Part shown: positions 35,653 to 42,760 of the stretch, piece after piece
Layout of the letters: every line of letters starts with the position of its first letter
Numbering within the stretch: position 1 is the first letter of the stretch
Assembly (NCBI RefSeq): GCF_037860835.1
Contig: NZ_JBBEOG010000002.1
Coordinates: 496,001 to 560,000 of the forward strand
Reading direction: 5' to 3'
DNA from: Aquipuribacter nitratireducens
Lineage (GTDB): Bacteria > Actinomycetota > Actinomycetes > Actinomycetales > JBBAYJ01
Length of the DNA stretch: 64,000 nucleotides
Program-made: the position numbers and the translations under genes
Notes under the pieces: generated by a model
The model's input: the letters and a program-made list of their open reading frames with translations, nothing else
Told to the model about the DNA's origin: nothing
Databases searched by the model: none

Positions 35653-37130
35653 GATGCTTCTCCTTCTCCCAGGCCGTCCCCGGGGTGGGTGGGGCGCGCG
35701 GACGCGGCGCCGCGCGCGAGGATCGAGGTGGTGGAGCGGCCGCTGACGACGGGCACGACCGCGACGCGGCCGCCCCGCTCGCGCACGGTCGGGGTCTCGG
35801 GCAGGGCGTCGGGGTCGTAGTCGCCGCCCTTCACCCACACGTCGGGCCGGAGCCGGGCCAGCACCTCGGTGGGGGTGTCCTCGTCGAACACGACGACCTC
35901 GTCGACGCAGCGCAGCGCCGCGAGCAGCCGCACCCGGTCCTCCTGCGCCTGGACGGGGCGACCCGGTCCCTTGAGGCGGCGGACGCTGTCGTCGGAGTTG
36001 ACGAGGACGACGAGGCGGTCGCCCATCCCGGCCGCCGCCTGGAGGAGGGCGAGGTGACCGGCGTGGAGGACGTCGAAGCAGCCTCCCGTCGCGACGACCC
36101 GGGGCCGCGGGGCCGGGGGCAGCGAGCCCGGGAGGGGGTCCTGTCCGGCCGGGCCGAGGGGGAGCGTGGTGACACCACCCGCCGCCAGCCACCGTGACGT
36201 CGCGGCTGCCGCGGCCGACACGGCTCCGACGGTGTCGGCGCCGCCCGCGAGGGCGGCGGCGACCCCTCCGGCGAAGCGGTCGCCCGCTCCGCACGGGTCG
36301 AGCGGGGCCGAGCTGTCGACGGCCGGTGCGGGGCAGTGGACGGTCCCGTTCCGACCGGTGAGCGCCGTCGTGGCCCCTGCGGCGCCGTCCGTCACCGTCA
36401 CCCCCGCCACCCGCCACCGACGCAGCAGGGCGCGGGCGAGGTCGTCCGCGGGGGTGCCGGCGGGCAGGTCCGTGGTCCGCTCGGCCTCCGCGCGGTTCGG
36501 GGTCGCGACCGCGACGGTAGGGACGGGCGGGAGGCCGCGCGGGTGCGGGTCCCACACGACCGGGACGGTGCGCCCGGCGGCCTCGACGGCGGCGCGGACG
36601 GCCGGGTGGCGGGTGACGGCGCCGCCGTAGTCGGCGACGAGGACCGCGTCGGCACCCCGCAGCACCGTCCGCAGGGTCGCCTCCTCGACACCACCGATCG
36701 GGCGGACGGACCCGGCGGAGCCGTCGGAGCCGTCGGAGTCCGAGGAGTCCGTGGAGCCGGGGGACGCGGGACCCAGCAGGTGACCGGCGTCGTCGAGCCG
36801 GACGAGGGACGTGCCGGCGTGCCGGACGCGCGTCTTGCCGACGGTCGTCGCCGTCCGGAGCACGGGGCGGAGCCGGACCCGCCCCCGCAGCGCCGCGGCG
36901 ACCCGCGCTCCCGCCGCGTCGTCCCCCAGTCCCGTCGCGAGCGTCACCTCGACGCCCGGCGCCGCGCAGAGCAGGGCGGCGAGCCCTGCCCCGCCGGGTC
37001 GGTCGTGGACGGTCTCGACGTCGAGCACCGGCGCGTCGGGCGCGTCGGGGCACGTCCGCTCGACCCGGCCCGTGACGTCGCGGTCGAGCAGCGTGTCGCC
37101 GACGACGACGAGGCGCACCGGCCGGGTCAC
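35649..37130 (-). CDS. hldE: bifunctional heptose-7-P kinase / heptose-1-P adenylyltransferase, operon gene 6
   Basis: 493 residues with the HldE (RfaE) layout. The N-terminal PfkB-type kinase (residues 1-325) has VVVGDTLLDRDVTGRV and the catalytic DPCGAGDRFAGGVAAAL near 280; the C-terminal nucleotidyltransferase (about 340-470) has VVATGGCFDVLHAGHLALLQ (HxGH), VRRLKGPGRPVQAQEDRV and WVKGGDYDPDALPE. It would make heptose 1,7-bisphosphate from heptose 7-phosphate and later ADP-heptose from heptose 1-phosphate. An insert of Ser/Asp/Gly (about 150-168) interrupts the kinase. GTG 37130 and the stop at 35649 form GTGA overlaps with both neighbours. Confidence 0.93.
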   Translation of the reverse strand: MTRPVRLVVVGDTLLDRDVTGRVERTCPDAPDAPVLDVETVHDRPGGAGLAALLCAAPGVEVTLATGLGDDAAGARVAAALRGRVRLRPVLRTATTVGKTRVRHAGTSLVRLDDAGHLLGPASPGSTDSSDSDGSDGSAGSVRPIGGVEEATLRTVLRGADAVLVADYGGAVTRHPAVRAAVEAAGRTVPVVWDPHPRGLPPVPTVAVATPNRAEAERTTDLPAGTPADDLARALLRRWRVAGVTVTDGAAGATTALTGRNGTVHCPAPAVDSSAPLDPCGAGDRFAGGVAAALAGGADTVGAVSAAAAATSRWLAAGGVTTLPLGPAGQDPLPGSLPPAPRPRVVATGGCFDVLHAGHLALLQAAAGMGDRLVVLVNSDDSVRRLKGPGRPVQAQEDRVRLLAALRCVDEVVVFDEDTPTEVLARLRPDVWVKGGDYDPDALPETPTVRERGGRVAVVPVVSGRSTTSILARGAASARPTHPGDGLGEGEAS

Positions 37131-39163
37131 CCGGCGACCTCCGCGGACGGGCGCAGGTCGACGACCCGCGAGCGCTCGGCGCTCGCGAGGTGCCGCTCGA
37201 CGGCTGCGCACACCGCGTGGACGGCCACGAGGTGGCCCTCCTGCACCGCCGACGTCGACCGGCCACCCACGGCGAGGGTGCGGTCGGCGATCGCCGCGAG
37301 GGGGTTGGGCAGCGCTCCCGTCATGGCCCACACCTCGAGTCCCCGCTCGCGGGCGCGAGCGGCGGCCCGGAGCACGTTGGGGCTGCGGCCGCTCGTCGAC
37401 AGCAGGAGGACGACGTCCCCCGGCCGCCCGTGCGCCTCGACCTGCCGGGCGAACACCTCGTCGCCGCCGTAGTCGTTGCCGACGGCGGTGACGGTCGAGG
37501 TGTCACCGTGGAGCGGGATGGCCGACAGGGGCCGCCGCTCCCCCTCGAAGCGCCCGACGAGCTCGGCCGTGAGGTGCTGGGCCTCGGCGGCGCTGCCGCC
37601 GTTCCCGGCGACGAGCAGACGACCCCCGTCGAGGCACGCCGCGAGGCGGCGGCCCCACCGCTCGATCTCCGCCTCCTGCGCGACGAGGCTGTCGACGGCC
37701 AGCGAGAGGTCGGCGACGTGCTCGCGCACCGTCCCGAAGCCGGCCTTCGCCGCGGGCGCCGCCGTAGAAGTCGTCGTAGGGGTCGTCGCAGGGGTCGTCG
37801 CCGTCGCAGGGGGTCCGATCGGGCCCGAGGGGAGGACGAGGACGTCCTCGGCCTCCTCGGCGGGGCCCCTCCCGGGTGCGCCACCGACGAGGCCCGCGTA
37901 CACCTGCTCGGTCCGCTCGGCCACCGACTCCCACGTGAACGCCCGCCGGGCCCGGTCGACCCCCGCGGCGCCCGCCCGACGCAGGAGCGCGGGGTCCTCG
38001 AGCAGCCGGCCGATGCGCTCGGCGAGGGCGTGCGGGTCGCGGGGCGGGACCAGGGCACCGGTGCCGTCGACCGGGTCGTCCTCGACGTCGACGACCGTGT
38101 CGAGCATGCCCCCGACCGCGGAGGCGACCACCGGGGTGCCGCACGCCATGGCCTCGAGCGGCACGATCCCGAACGGCTCGTACCAGGGGACCGTGACGAG
38201 GACGTCCGCGGCCCGCAGCAGCCGTGCCGCGCCGCCCTGGTCGACGCGGCCCACGACGTGCACCCGCTCGGCCACCCCGTGCGCCGCGGCGGTGGCGCGC
38301 AGGCGCCGCACGTCGGGGTCGTCGGACAGCCCCGAGGCGTCCGGCCCCCCGGCCACGACGAGCTCGGCGTGCGGCAGGCGCGCGAGCGCGGCGACGACGG
38401 TGTCGACGCCCTTGCGCTCCACGAGCCGGCCGAGGCTCAGCAGCCGGGCGGTACCGGGTCGCCACGGACCGTCGGCGGGACCGTCCGGTGCGAAGCGGGC
38501 GACGTCGACGCCGCACGGCACGACGTGGAGCCGCTCGGCCTCCGCCCCCGACCCCAGGAGCTCCCGGACCTCGTCGCGGCACGTCGCGACGACGCCGTCG
38601 AGGTCGTGGAGCAGCTCCCGCTCGACGTCGAGGCGGTCCGGCGGGCTCGTGTCCGCGCCGCCCTGGAACCGGCGCTTCACGGCGCCGAGTGCGTGGAACG
38701 TCACGACGGTGACGGGCGCCGCGAGGTGCTCCTCGCGGAGGCGGCGTACGGCGTGGCGCACGGCGACGGCGGACATCCAGAAGTGGGCGTGCACGACGTC
38801 CGGGACGCCGTCGTCGCGCCAGCGACGCGCGAGCTCGTCCCCGAAGCGGCGCATGTGGGGGAGCAGGTCGTCCTTCGGCAGCGGCCGGGGCGGCCCGGCG
38901 AAGGAGTGGACGACGTCGACGCCGTCGGCGAAGGGCACCGTCTCCGGCGCCCTCGGGTCGTCGCGCCGGGTGTGGACGACGACACGGTGACCGCGGGCGG
39001 CGAGCGCCCGGGCGAGAGCGGCGACGTGGACGTTCTGGCCACCCGCGTCGGTCCCGCCGAGCACCGCGAGCGGGCTCGCGTGCTCGCTCACGAGGTCGAC
39101 CCGTAGCGGACGGGTCGCGGGCGGACCGCCGCGGCGGCCGTCGAGGTCGTGGGTGTGTCTCAT
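37127..39163 (-). CDS. fusion: GT4 glycosyltransferase + phosphoheptose isomerase (GmhA), operon gene 5
   Basis: 678 residues in one uninterrupted frame. Residues about 20-435 are a GT4 enzyme: LAVLGGTDAGGQNVHVAALA, VVHAHFWMSA, LLSLGRLVERKGVDTV and the donor motif WYEPFGIVPLEAMACGTPVV (E-x7-E). A Pro/Thr linker (about 440-475) leads to a SIS domain (about 480-678) with the GmhA blocks LLVAGNGGSAAEAQHLTAEL, PLHGDTSTVTAVGNDYGGDE, LLLSTSGRSPNVLRAA and TSAVQEGHLVAVHAVCAAVE. The SIS half should turn sedoheptulose 7-phosphate into D-glycero-D-manno-heptose 7-phosphate, feeding HldE next door. ATG 39163 overlaps the upstream stop (ATGA). Confidence 0.9.
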   Translation of the reverse strand: MRHTHDLDGRRGGPPATRPLRVDLVSEHASPLAVLGGTDAGGQNVHVAALARALAARGHRVVVHTRRDDPRAPETVPFADGVDVVHSFAGPPRPLPKDDLLPHMRRFGDELARRWRDDGVPDVVHAHFWMSAVAVRHAVRRLREEHLAAPVTVVTFHALGAVKRRFQGGADTSPPDRLDVERELLHDLDGVVATCRDEVRELLGSGAEAERLHVVPCGVDVARFAPDGPADGPWRPGTARLLSLGRLVERKGVDTVVAALARLPHAELVVAGGPDASGLSDDPDVRRLRATAAAHGVAERVHVVGRVDQGGAARLLRAADVLVTVPWYEPFGIVPLEAMACGTPVVASAVGGMLDTVVDVEDDPVDGTGALVPPRDPHALAERIGRLLEDPALLRRAGAAGVDRARRAFTWESVAERTEQVYAGLVGGAPGRGPAEEAEDVLVLPSGPIGPPATATTPATTPTTTSTAAPAAKAGFGTVREHVADLSLAVDSLVAQEAEIERWGRRLAACLDGGRLLVAGNGGSAAEAQHLTAELVGRFEGERRPLSAIPLHGDTSTVTAVGNDYGGDEVFARQVEAHGRPGDVVLLLSTSGRSPNVLRAAARARERGLEVWAMTGALPNPLAAIADRTLAVGGRSTSAVQEGHLVAVHAVCAAVERHLASAERSRVVDLRPSAEVAG

Positions 39164-40143
39164 GCGGCTCCTTCCAGCACCCGGTCCCACTCCCGGTGGA
39201 ACCGCTCCATGCCGAACCTGTCGAGGGCGTGCGCCCGCGCGGCCTTGCCGCGCCACGCCGCCTCCTCGTGGTCGTGGGCGAGGACGCGGGCCGCCCGGGC
39301 GAGGGCGTCGACGTCGCTCGTCACGAGACCCGCCTCCGGCGGGACGGACTCCCCGGCCGCCGTGGTGGCGAGGACGAGGACCGGGCTGCCGAGGGTCATC
39401 GCCTCGACGAGCGCGAGGCCGAGGCTCGTCCAGCGGTACGCGTGGAGGTACGCCCGGTGGGCGGCGACCCGCGCGTGCATCGCCGCCTGCGGCAGGTCCT
39501 CGTGCAGCCCCGTCGACAGCGCGGGGAACGCGTCGGGCAGCGCCTCGACGCCCATGCCGTACACGTCGACCGGGACGCTGACCGCGACCCTGGCGAGCAG
39601 GTCCGTCCCCGCGACGCGCGTGCGGCGGACGGGCTCGTTGACCACGGCGGACAGGCGGGGCTCGCTGCCGTGCCACAGCGGACCGGGATCGGGGACCGCG
39701 TGCTCGACGACGTCGGTCGGCGCGCGCCCGGTGTCCCACACCGCGGCGTTGAAGTGGGTGACGTGGACGACCCGCACCCGGTCCTGGTCGGCCAGCGGGT
39801 GCCGCCAGTCGTCGACGTCACCTCGGGGCGTGTTGTGCTCGACGTGGACGGCGGGCACGTCGACCCCCGCCCGGAGCCCGGTCCACGCCTCGAGGAGCGC
39901 GGCGTCGTGCGGGCGCTGGAGGACGACGACGTCGGGGCGGTGGGGGTGCCCGCCGCCCGCTCGCGCAGCCGCTGCGAGCTGCTGCGGGGTCACCTCGACG
40001 GTGCTCGACGGCCAGTCCCACGTCTGCGCGCGGCCGCGCCCGTCGGGACCGCGGTCGGGGACCACGGGGACGAGGTAGTCGTGCCGGCCGTGGACGAACG
40101 ACGTCGTCCACGAGCCGTGGACGTGCCACAGGAGGACCTTCAC
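39160..40143 (-). CDS. glycosyltransferase, GT-B type, operon gene 4
   Basis: A 327-residue protein beginning VKVLLWHVHGSWTTSFVHGR. It contains VPAVHVEHNTPRGDVDDWRH, VVHVTHFNAAVWDT, VDVYGMGVEALPDAFP and the C-terminal donor-site-like SLGLALVEAMTLGSPVLVLATT (GLALVEAM-GSPV as in GT4), followed by ARAHALDRFGMERFHREWDR. It looks like a compact GT-B glycosyltransferase, with the TW-D region near residue 45 poorly conserved. The sugar is unknown. GTG 40143 overlaps the previous gene (GTGA) and its stop overlaps the GT4-GmhA start (ATGA). Confidence 0.82.
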   Translation of the reverse strand: MKVLLWHVHGSWTTSFVHGRHDYLVPVVPDRGPDGRGRAQTWDWPSSTVEVTPQQLAAAARAGGGHPHRPDVVVLQRPHDAALLEAWTGLRAGVDVPAVHVEHNTPRGDVDDWRHPLADQDRVRVVHVTHFNAAVWDTGRAPTDVVEHAVPDPGPLWHGSEPRLSAVVNEPVRRTRVAGTDLLARVAVSVPVDVYGMGVEALPDAFPALSTGLHEDLPQAAMHARVAAHRAYLHAYRWTSLGLALVEAMTLGSPVLVLATTAAGESVPPEAGLVTSDVDALARAARVLAHDHEEAAWRGKAARAHALDRFGMERFHREWDRVLEGAA

Positions 40144-41234
40144 GCCGGCACCACGTCCTCCAGGAGGACGTCGCGGTCGCCGAGGGGGGCGAGCGCGTCG
40201 ACGGCGCGCACGACGTCGGCCGGGTCGAGCCCGTCGAGGCACGGGTGCCCCGGTACGGGGCAGGTGCGCGCGCGGGACGCCGCGCACGGCGCCGTGACGT
40301 CGCCGAGGAGGCGGACCGGCACCCCCCACGGGTGCCAGGCGGCGGGGTCGACGACGGGTGCGAACAGGGACACGACGGGTGTGCCGACGGCTGCGGCGAG
40401 GTGGGCCGGGCCGGTGTTGGGCGCGACGACGCACGCCGCGTCCCGGAGGACGACCGCCAGCTCGTCGAAGCGCGTCCGACCCGTCAGGTCGACGCAGCGG
40501 CCGCCTGACCCGTCGACCGCCGGCGCGTGCCCGGCCGCACGGGCGGCGGCGGTGACGACGGCGCCGGTCGCGGTGTCGGCGGGCCCGCCGGTGACGACGA
40601 CGTCCCGTCCCGCGGCGACGAGCGCCGCGGCGACGCGGCCCGCGACCCCGGGCGACGGCGAGCGGGCCGGGACCGACGCGCACGGGTGGAGGACGACGTA
40701 GCCGTCGGGGACCCCGACATCGCCGTGGCGCTCGGGCACGCCCCGGACCCGGAGGCGGCGGTCGTCGTCGGCCGGGAGGGGGAGGCCCGCGGCCGCGGCG
40801 AGGGACAGCCCCCGCTCGACCTCGTGCGGGCCGCCGGGTGGGTGGCGGACGTCGAGGAGGGAGCCGGGGTAGTCGGTGCTGTGCCCCACGACCCACGGCA
40901 CCCCGGCGAGCCGGAGCAGCAGCGCGGTCGGCAGCGCGCTCTGGTGGAACGACGTGAGGACGACGGCGACGTCGACGCGGAGCGTCCGGACGCGCTCGAC
41001 GACGTCGGCGACCGAGGTCGCGTCGACCGGCGGCGGGGCGAACCCGCTCCACGGGCACGACCAGACGAGGACGTCGTCGACGCCCGGCAGGAGGCGGGCC
41101 GCCTGCTCGCCCTGCGGGGACACGAGCAGCGACGTCCGGGCGCTGCCGGCGGCGACGGCGCGCACGGCAGGACCGGCGAGCAGCACGTCACCGTCGCTGT
41201 CGAGGCGCACGACGAGCGTGCGGGGCGCGCTCAC
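40140..41234 (-). CDS. GT9 glycosyltransferase (heptosyltransferase-like), operon gene 3
   Basis: A 364-residue WaaC/WaaF-like protein. TLVVRLDSDGDVLLAGPAVRAV is the acceptor-side N-terminus; VAVVLTSFHQSALPTALLLRLAGVP, VVLHPCASVPARSP, the DLTGRTRFDELAVVLRDA stretch and VAPNTGPAHLAAAVGTPVVSLFAP follow. A C-terminal cysteine cluster (CAASRARTCPVPGHPCLDG) is common in heptosyltransferase II-type proteins. It probably uses the ADP-heptose made by the neighbouring enzymes. GTG 41234; GTGA overlaps on both sides. Confidence 0.9.
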   Translation of the reverse strand: MSAPRTLVVRLDSDGDVLLAGPAVRAVAAGSARTSLLVSPQGEQAARLLPGVDDVLVWSCPWSGFAPPPVDATSVADVVERVRTLRVDVAVVLTSFHQSALPTALLLRLAGVPWVVGHSTDYPGSLLDVRHPPGGPHEVERGLSLAAAAGLPLPADDDRRLRVRGVPERHGDVGVPDGYVVLHPCASVPARSPSPGVAGRVAAALVAAGRDVVVTGGPADTATGAVVTAAARAAGHAPAVDGSGGRCVDLTGRTRFDELAVVLRDAACVVAPNTGPAHLAAAVGTPVVSLFAPVVDPAAWHPWGVPVRLLGDVTAPCAASRARTCPVPGHPCLDGLDPADVVRAVDALAPLGDRDVLLEDVVPA

Positions 41235-42760
41235 CGGACACCCGCCAGCAGCAGGTCGAGCGCCGCCGCGAGGTCGGGGGCGGTGTGCCGCGCGTCCCGG
41301 ACCTCGTCGGCGCGGGTTTCCGAGGTCGGGACCAGCACGCCGACCGCTCCCGCGGCCTCGGCGGCGGCGACGTCCGCGCCGATGTCGCCGACCACGGCGA
41401 CGCTCTCGACGGGGACGCCGAGCGCCTCCGCCGCCGCCTTCACCATGCCGGGGGCGGGCTTGCGGCACGCGCAGCCGTCGCGGGGGCCGTGGGGGCACAC
41501 CTGCCACGTGTCGAACGGGCCGACGAGGGCGTCGACCCGGGCGTCGACGGCGTCGACCTGCTCCCGCGTCAGCAGCCCGCGGGCGATGCCCGACTGGTTC
41601 GTCACGACCCCGACGGCGAGCCCGGCCGCGCGGGCCCGGCCGACGACCGCGGCTGCTCCCGCGACCGGCCTCACCCGGGCGGGGTCGCCGTTGTACGGCA
41701 CGTCGTGGACGAGCGTCCCGTCCCGGTCGAAGAGCACCGCACGGAGGCCGGAGGTCGTCGGGCTGCACCACGGGCGCGCGCCGCGGTGGCGCAGCATCCC
41801 GGCCGCCCGGTGCCACGTGGCGAGGAACGGCAGCGCCGCGGTCGTCAGCGTCATGTCGGCGAGCTCGGCGGGGGTGCGGGGCCCGCGCGACGCGCGCCGC
41901 CACAGCAGCTCGAGGAACAGCGCCAGCCACGCGAGGGCGCCCGACCGGGCGGCGGTCCGGCGCCGGGTGAGCGACCCGACGAGCGTCGTGGCGGCGGCGA
42001 CGACGACCGCGACGTGGGCCGGGAGCCGGCCGCGCGGGCACCGCGCGCGCTCCCGCCACCGCGGCCCGTGCAGGCTCCGCATGAGGGCGTCGTCGGCGGC
42101 GCCGCGCTGCCGGGTGAGGCTGCTCGCGAACCGGCCGGGGCGCAGCGGGTGGACGCCGAGGCGCCGCCCGTGGACGAGCCGCCACCCTCGCTGCTGCACC
42201 CGCAGGGCGAGGTCGGCGTCCTCCCGGAAGGCCCGCGGGAACCGCTCGTCCATGCCGCCGACCTCGACGAGGGCGTCGCGCCGGTACGCCATCTCGGCGG
42301 TGATCCAGTCGGCCCCGACGAGGCCGAGCGTCGCGCGTTCCTCGTCGGTGGGGGCGCGGTCCGGGGGCGGGGGGACCGCGAGGAGCGCCTGGCTGCCGGC
42401 GACGTCGTCCGGCAGCCCGGTGAGGTCGGTGACCAGCGCCGTCGACCACCCGTCGGGCAGCACGACGTCGTCGTCGACGAGCACGACCCACTCCGCCTCC
42501 GCCGGGGCGACGGCCCGCCACCCGACGTTGCGCGCGTGCGCCGGCCCGCGTCCGCCCCCGACGAGGACACGTGCACCGGGCACGGCGGAGACGTCGAGCG
42601 GGGCCGGGTCGCCGGCAGGGTCCCGGTCGTCGACGACGACGACGGCCGCGGGACGCTCGGGCTGGGCCGCGAGGGAGTGCAGGAGCACGTCCAGGCTCGG
42701 GCGCCCGACCGTGGGCACGACAACGGCCCACGTCGGCGCGCCCGCCGGTGCGGCGCTCAC
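41231..42760 (-). CDS. fusion: GT2 glycosyltransferase + heptose-bisphosphate phosphatase (GmhB), operon gene 2
   Basis: 509 residues. Residues 1-290 are a GT2 enzyme: WAVVVPTVGRPSLDVLLHSL, AVVVVDDRDP, GPAHARNVGWRA, VLVDDDVVLP (DxD), GMDERFPRAFREDADLALRV. A hydrophobic stretch (about 245-260) suggests membrane attachment. Residues about 335-509 are a HAD phosphatase of GmhB type: RAVLFDRDGTLVHDVPYNGD, VGVVTNQSGIARGLLT, the zinc loop CPHGPRDGCACRKPAPGM and VGDIGADVAAAEAAG. It should remove the 7-phosphate of heptose 1,7-bisphosphate between the two HldE reactions. GTG 42760; GTGA overlaps at both ends. Confidence 0.9.
   Translation of the reverse strand: MSAAPAGAPTWAVVVPTVGRPSLDVLLHSLAAQPERPAAVVVVDDRDPAGDPAPLDVSAVPGARVLVGGGRGPAHARNVGWRAVAPAEAEWVVLVDDDVVLPDGWSTALVTDLTGLPDDVAGSQALLAVPPPPDRAPTDEERATLGLVGADWITAEMAYRRDALVEVGGMDERFPRAFREDADLALRVQQRGWRLVHGRRLGVHPLRPGRFASSLTRQRGAADDALMRSLHGPRWRERARCPRGRLPAHVAVVVAAATTLVGSLTRRRTAARSGALAWLALFLELLWRRASRGPRTPAELADMTLTTAALPFLATWHRAAGMLRHRGARPWCSPTTSGLRAVLFDRDGTLVHDVPYNGDPARVRPVAGAAAVVGRARAAGLAVGVVTNQSGIARGLLTREQVDAVDARVDALVGPFDTWQVCPHGPRDGCACRKPAPGMVKAAAEALGVPVESVAVVGDIGADVAAAEAAGAVGVLVPTSETRADEVRDARHTAPDLAAALDLLLAGVR

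Noticed and set aside
37127-39163. The GT4-GmhA fusion as an assembly artefact of two adjacent genes
   Set aside because: The frame is continuous, the linker is a typical Pro/Thr linker, and there is no start codon with a ribosome site at the SIS border. A read-level check is still worthwhile.
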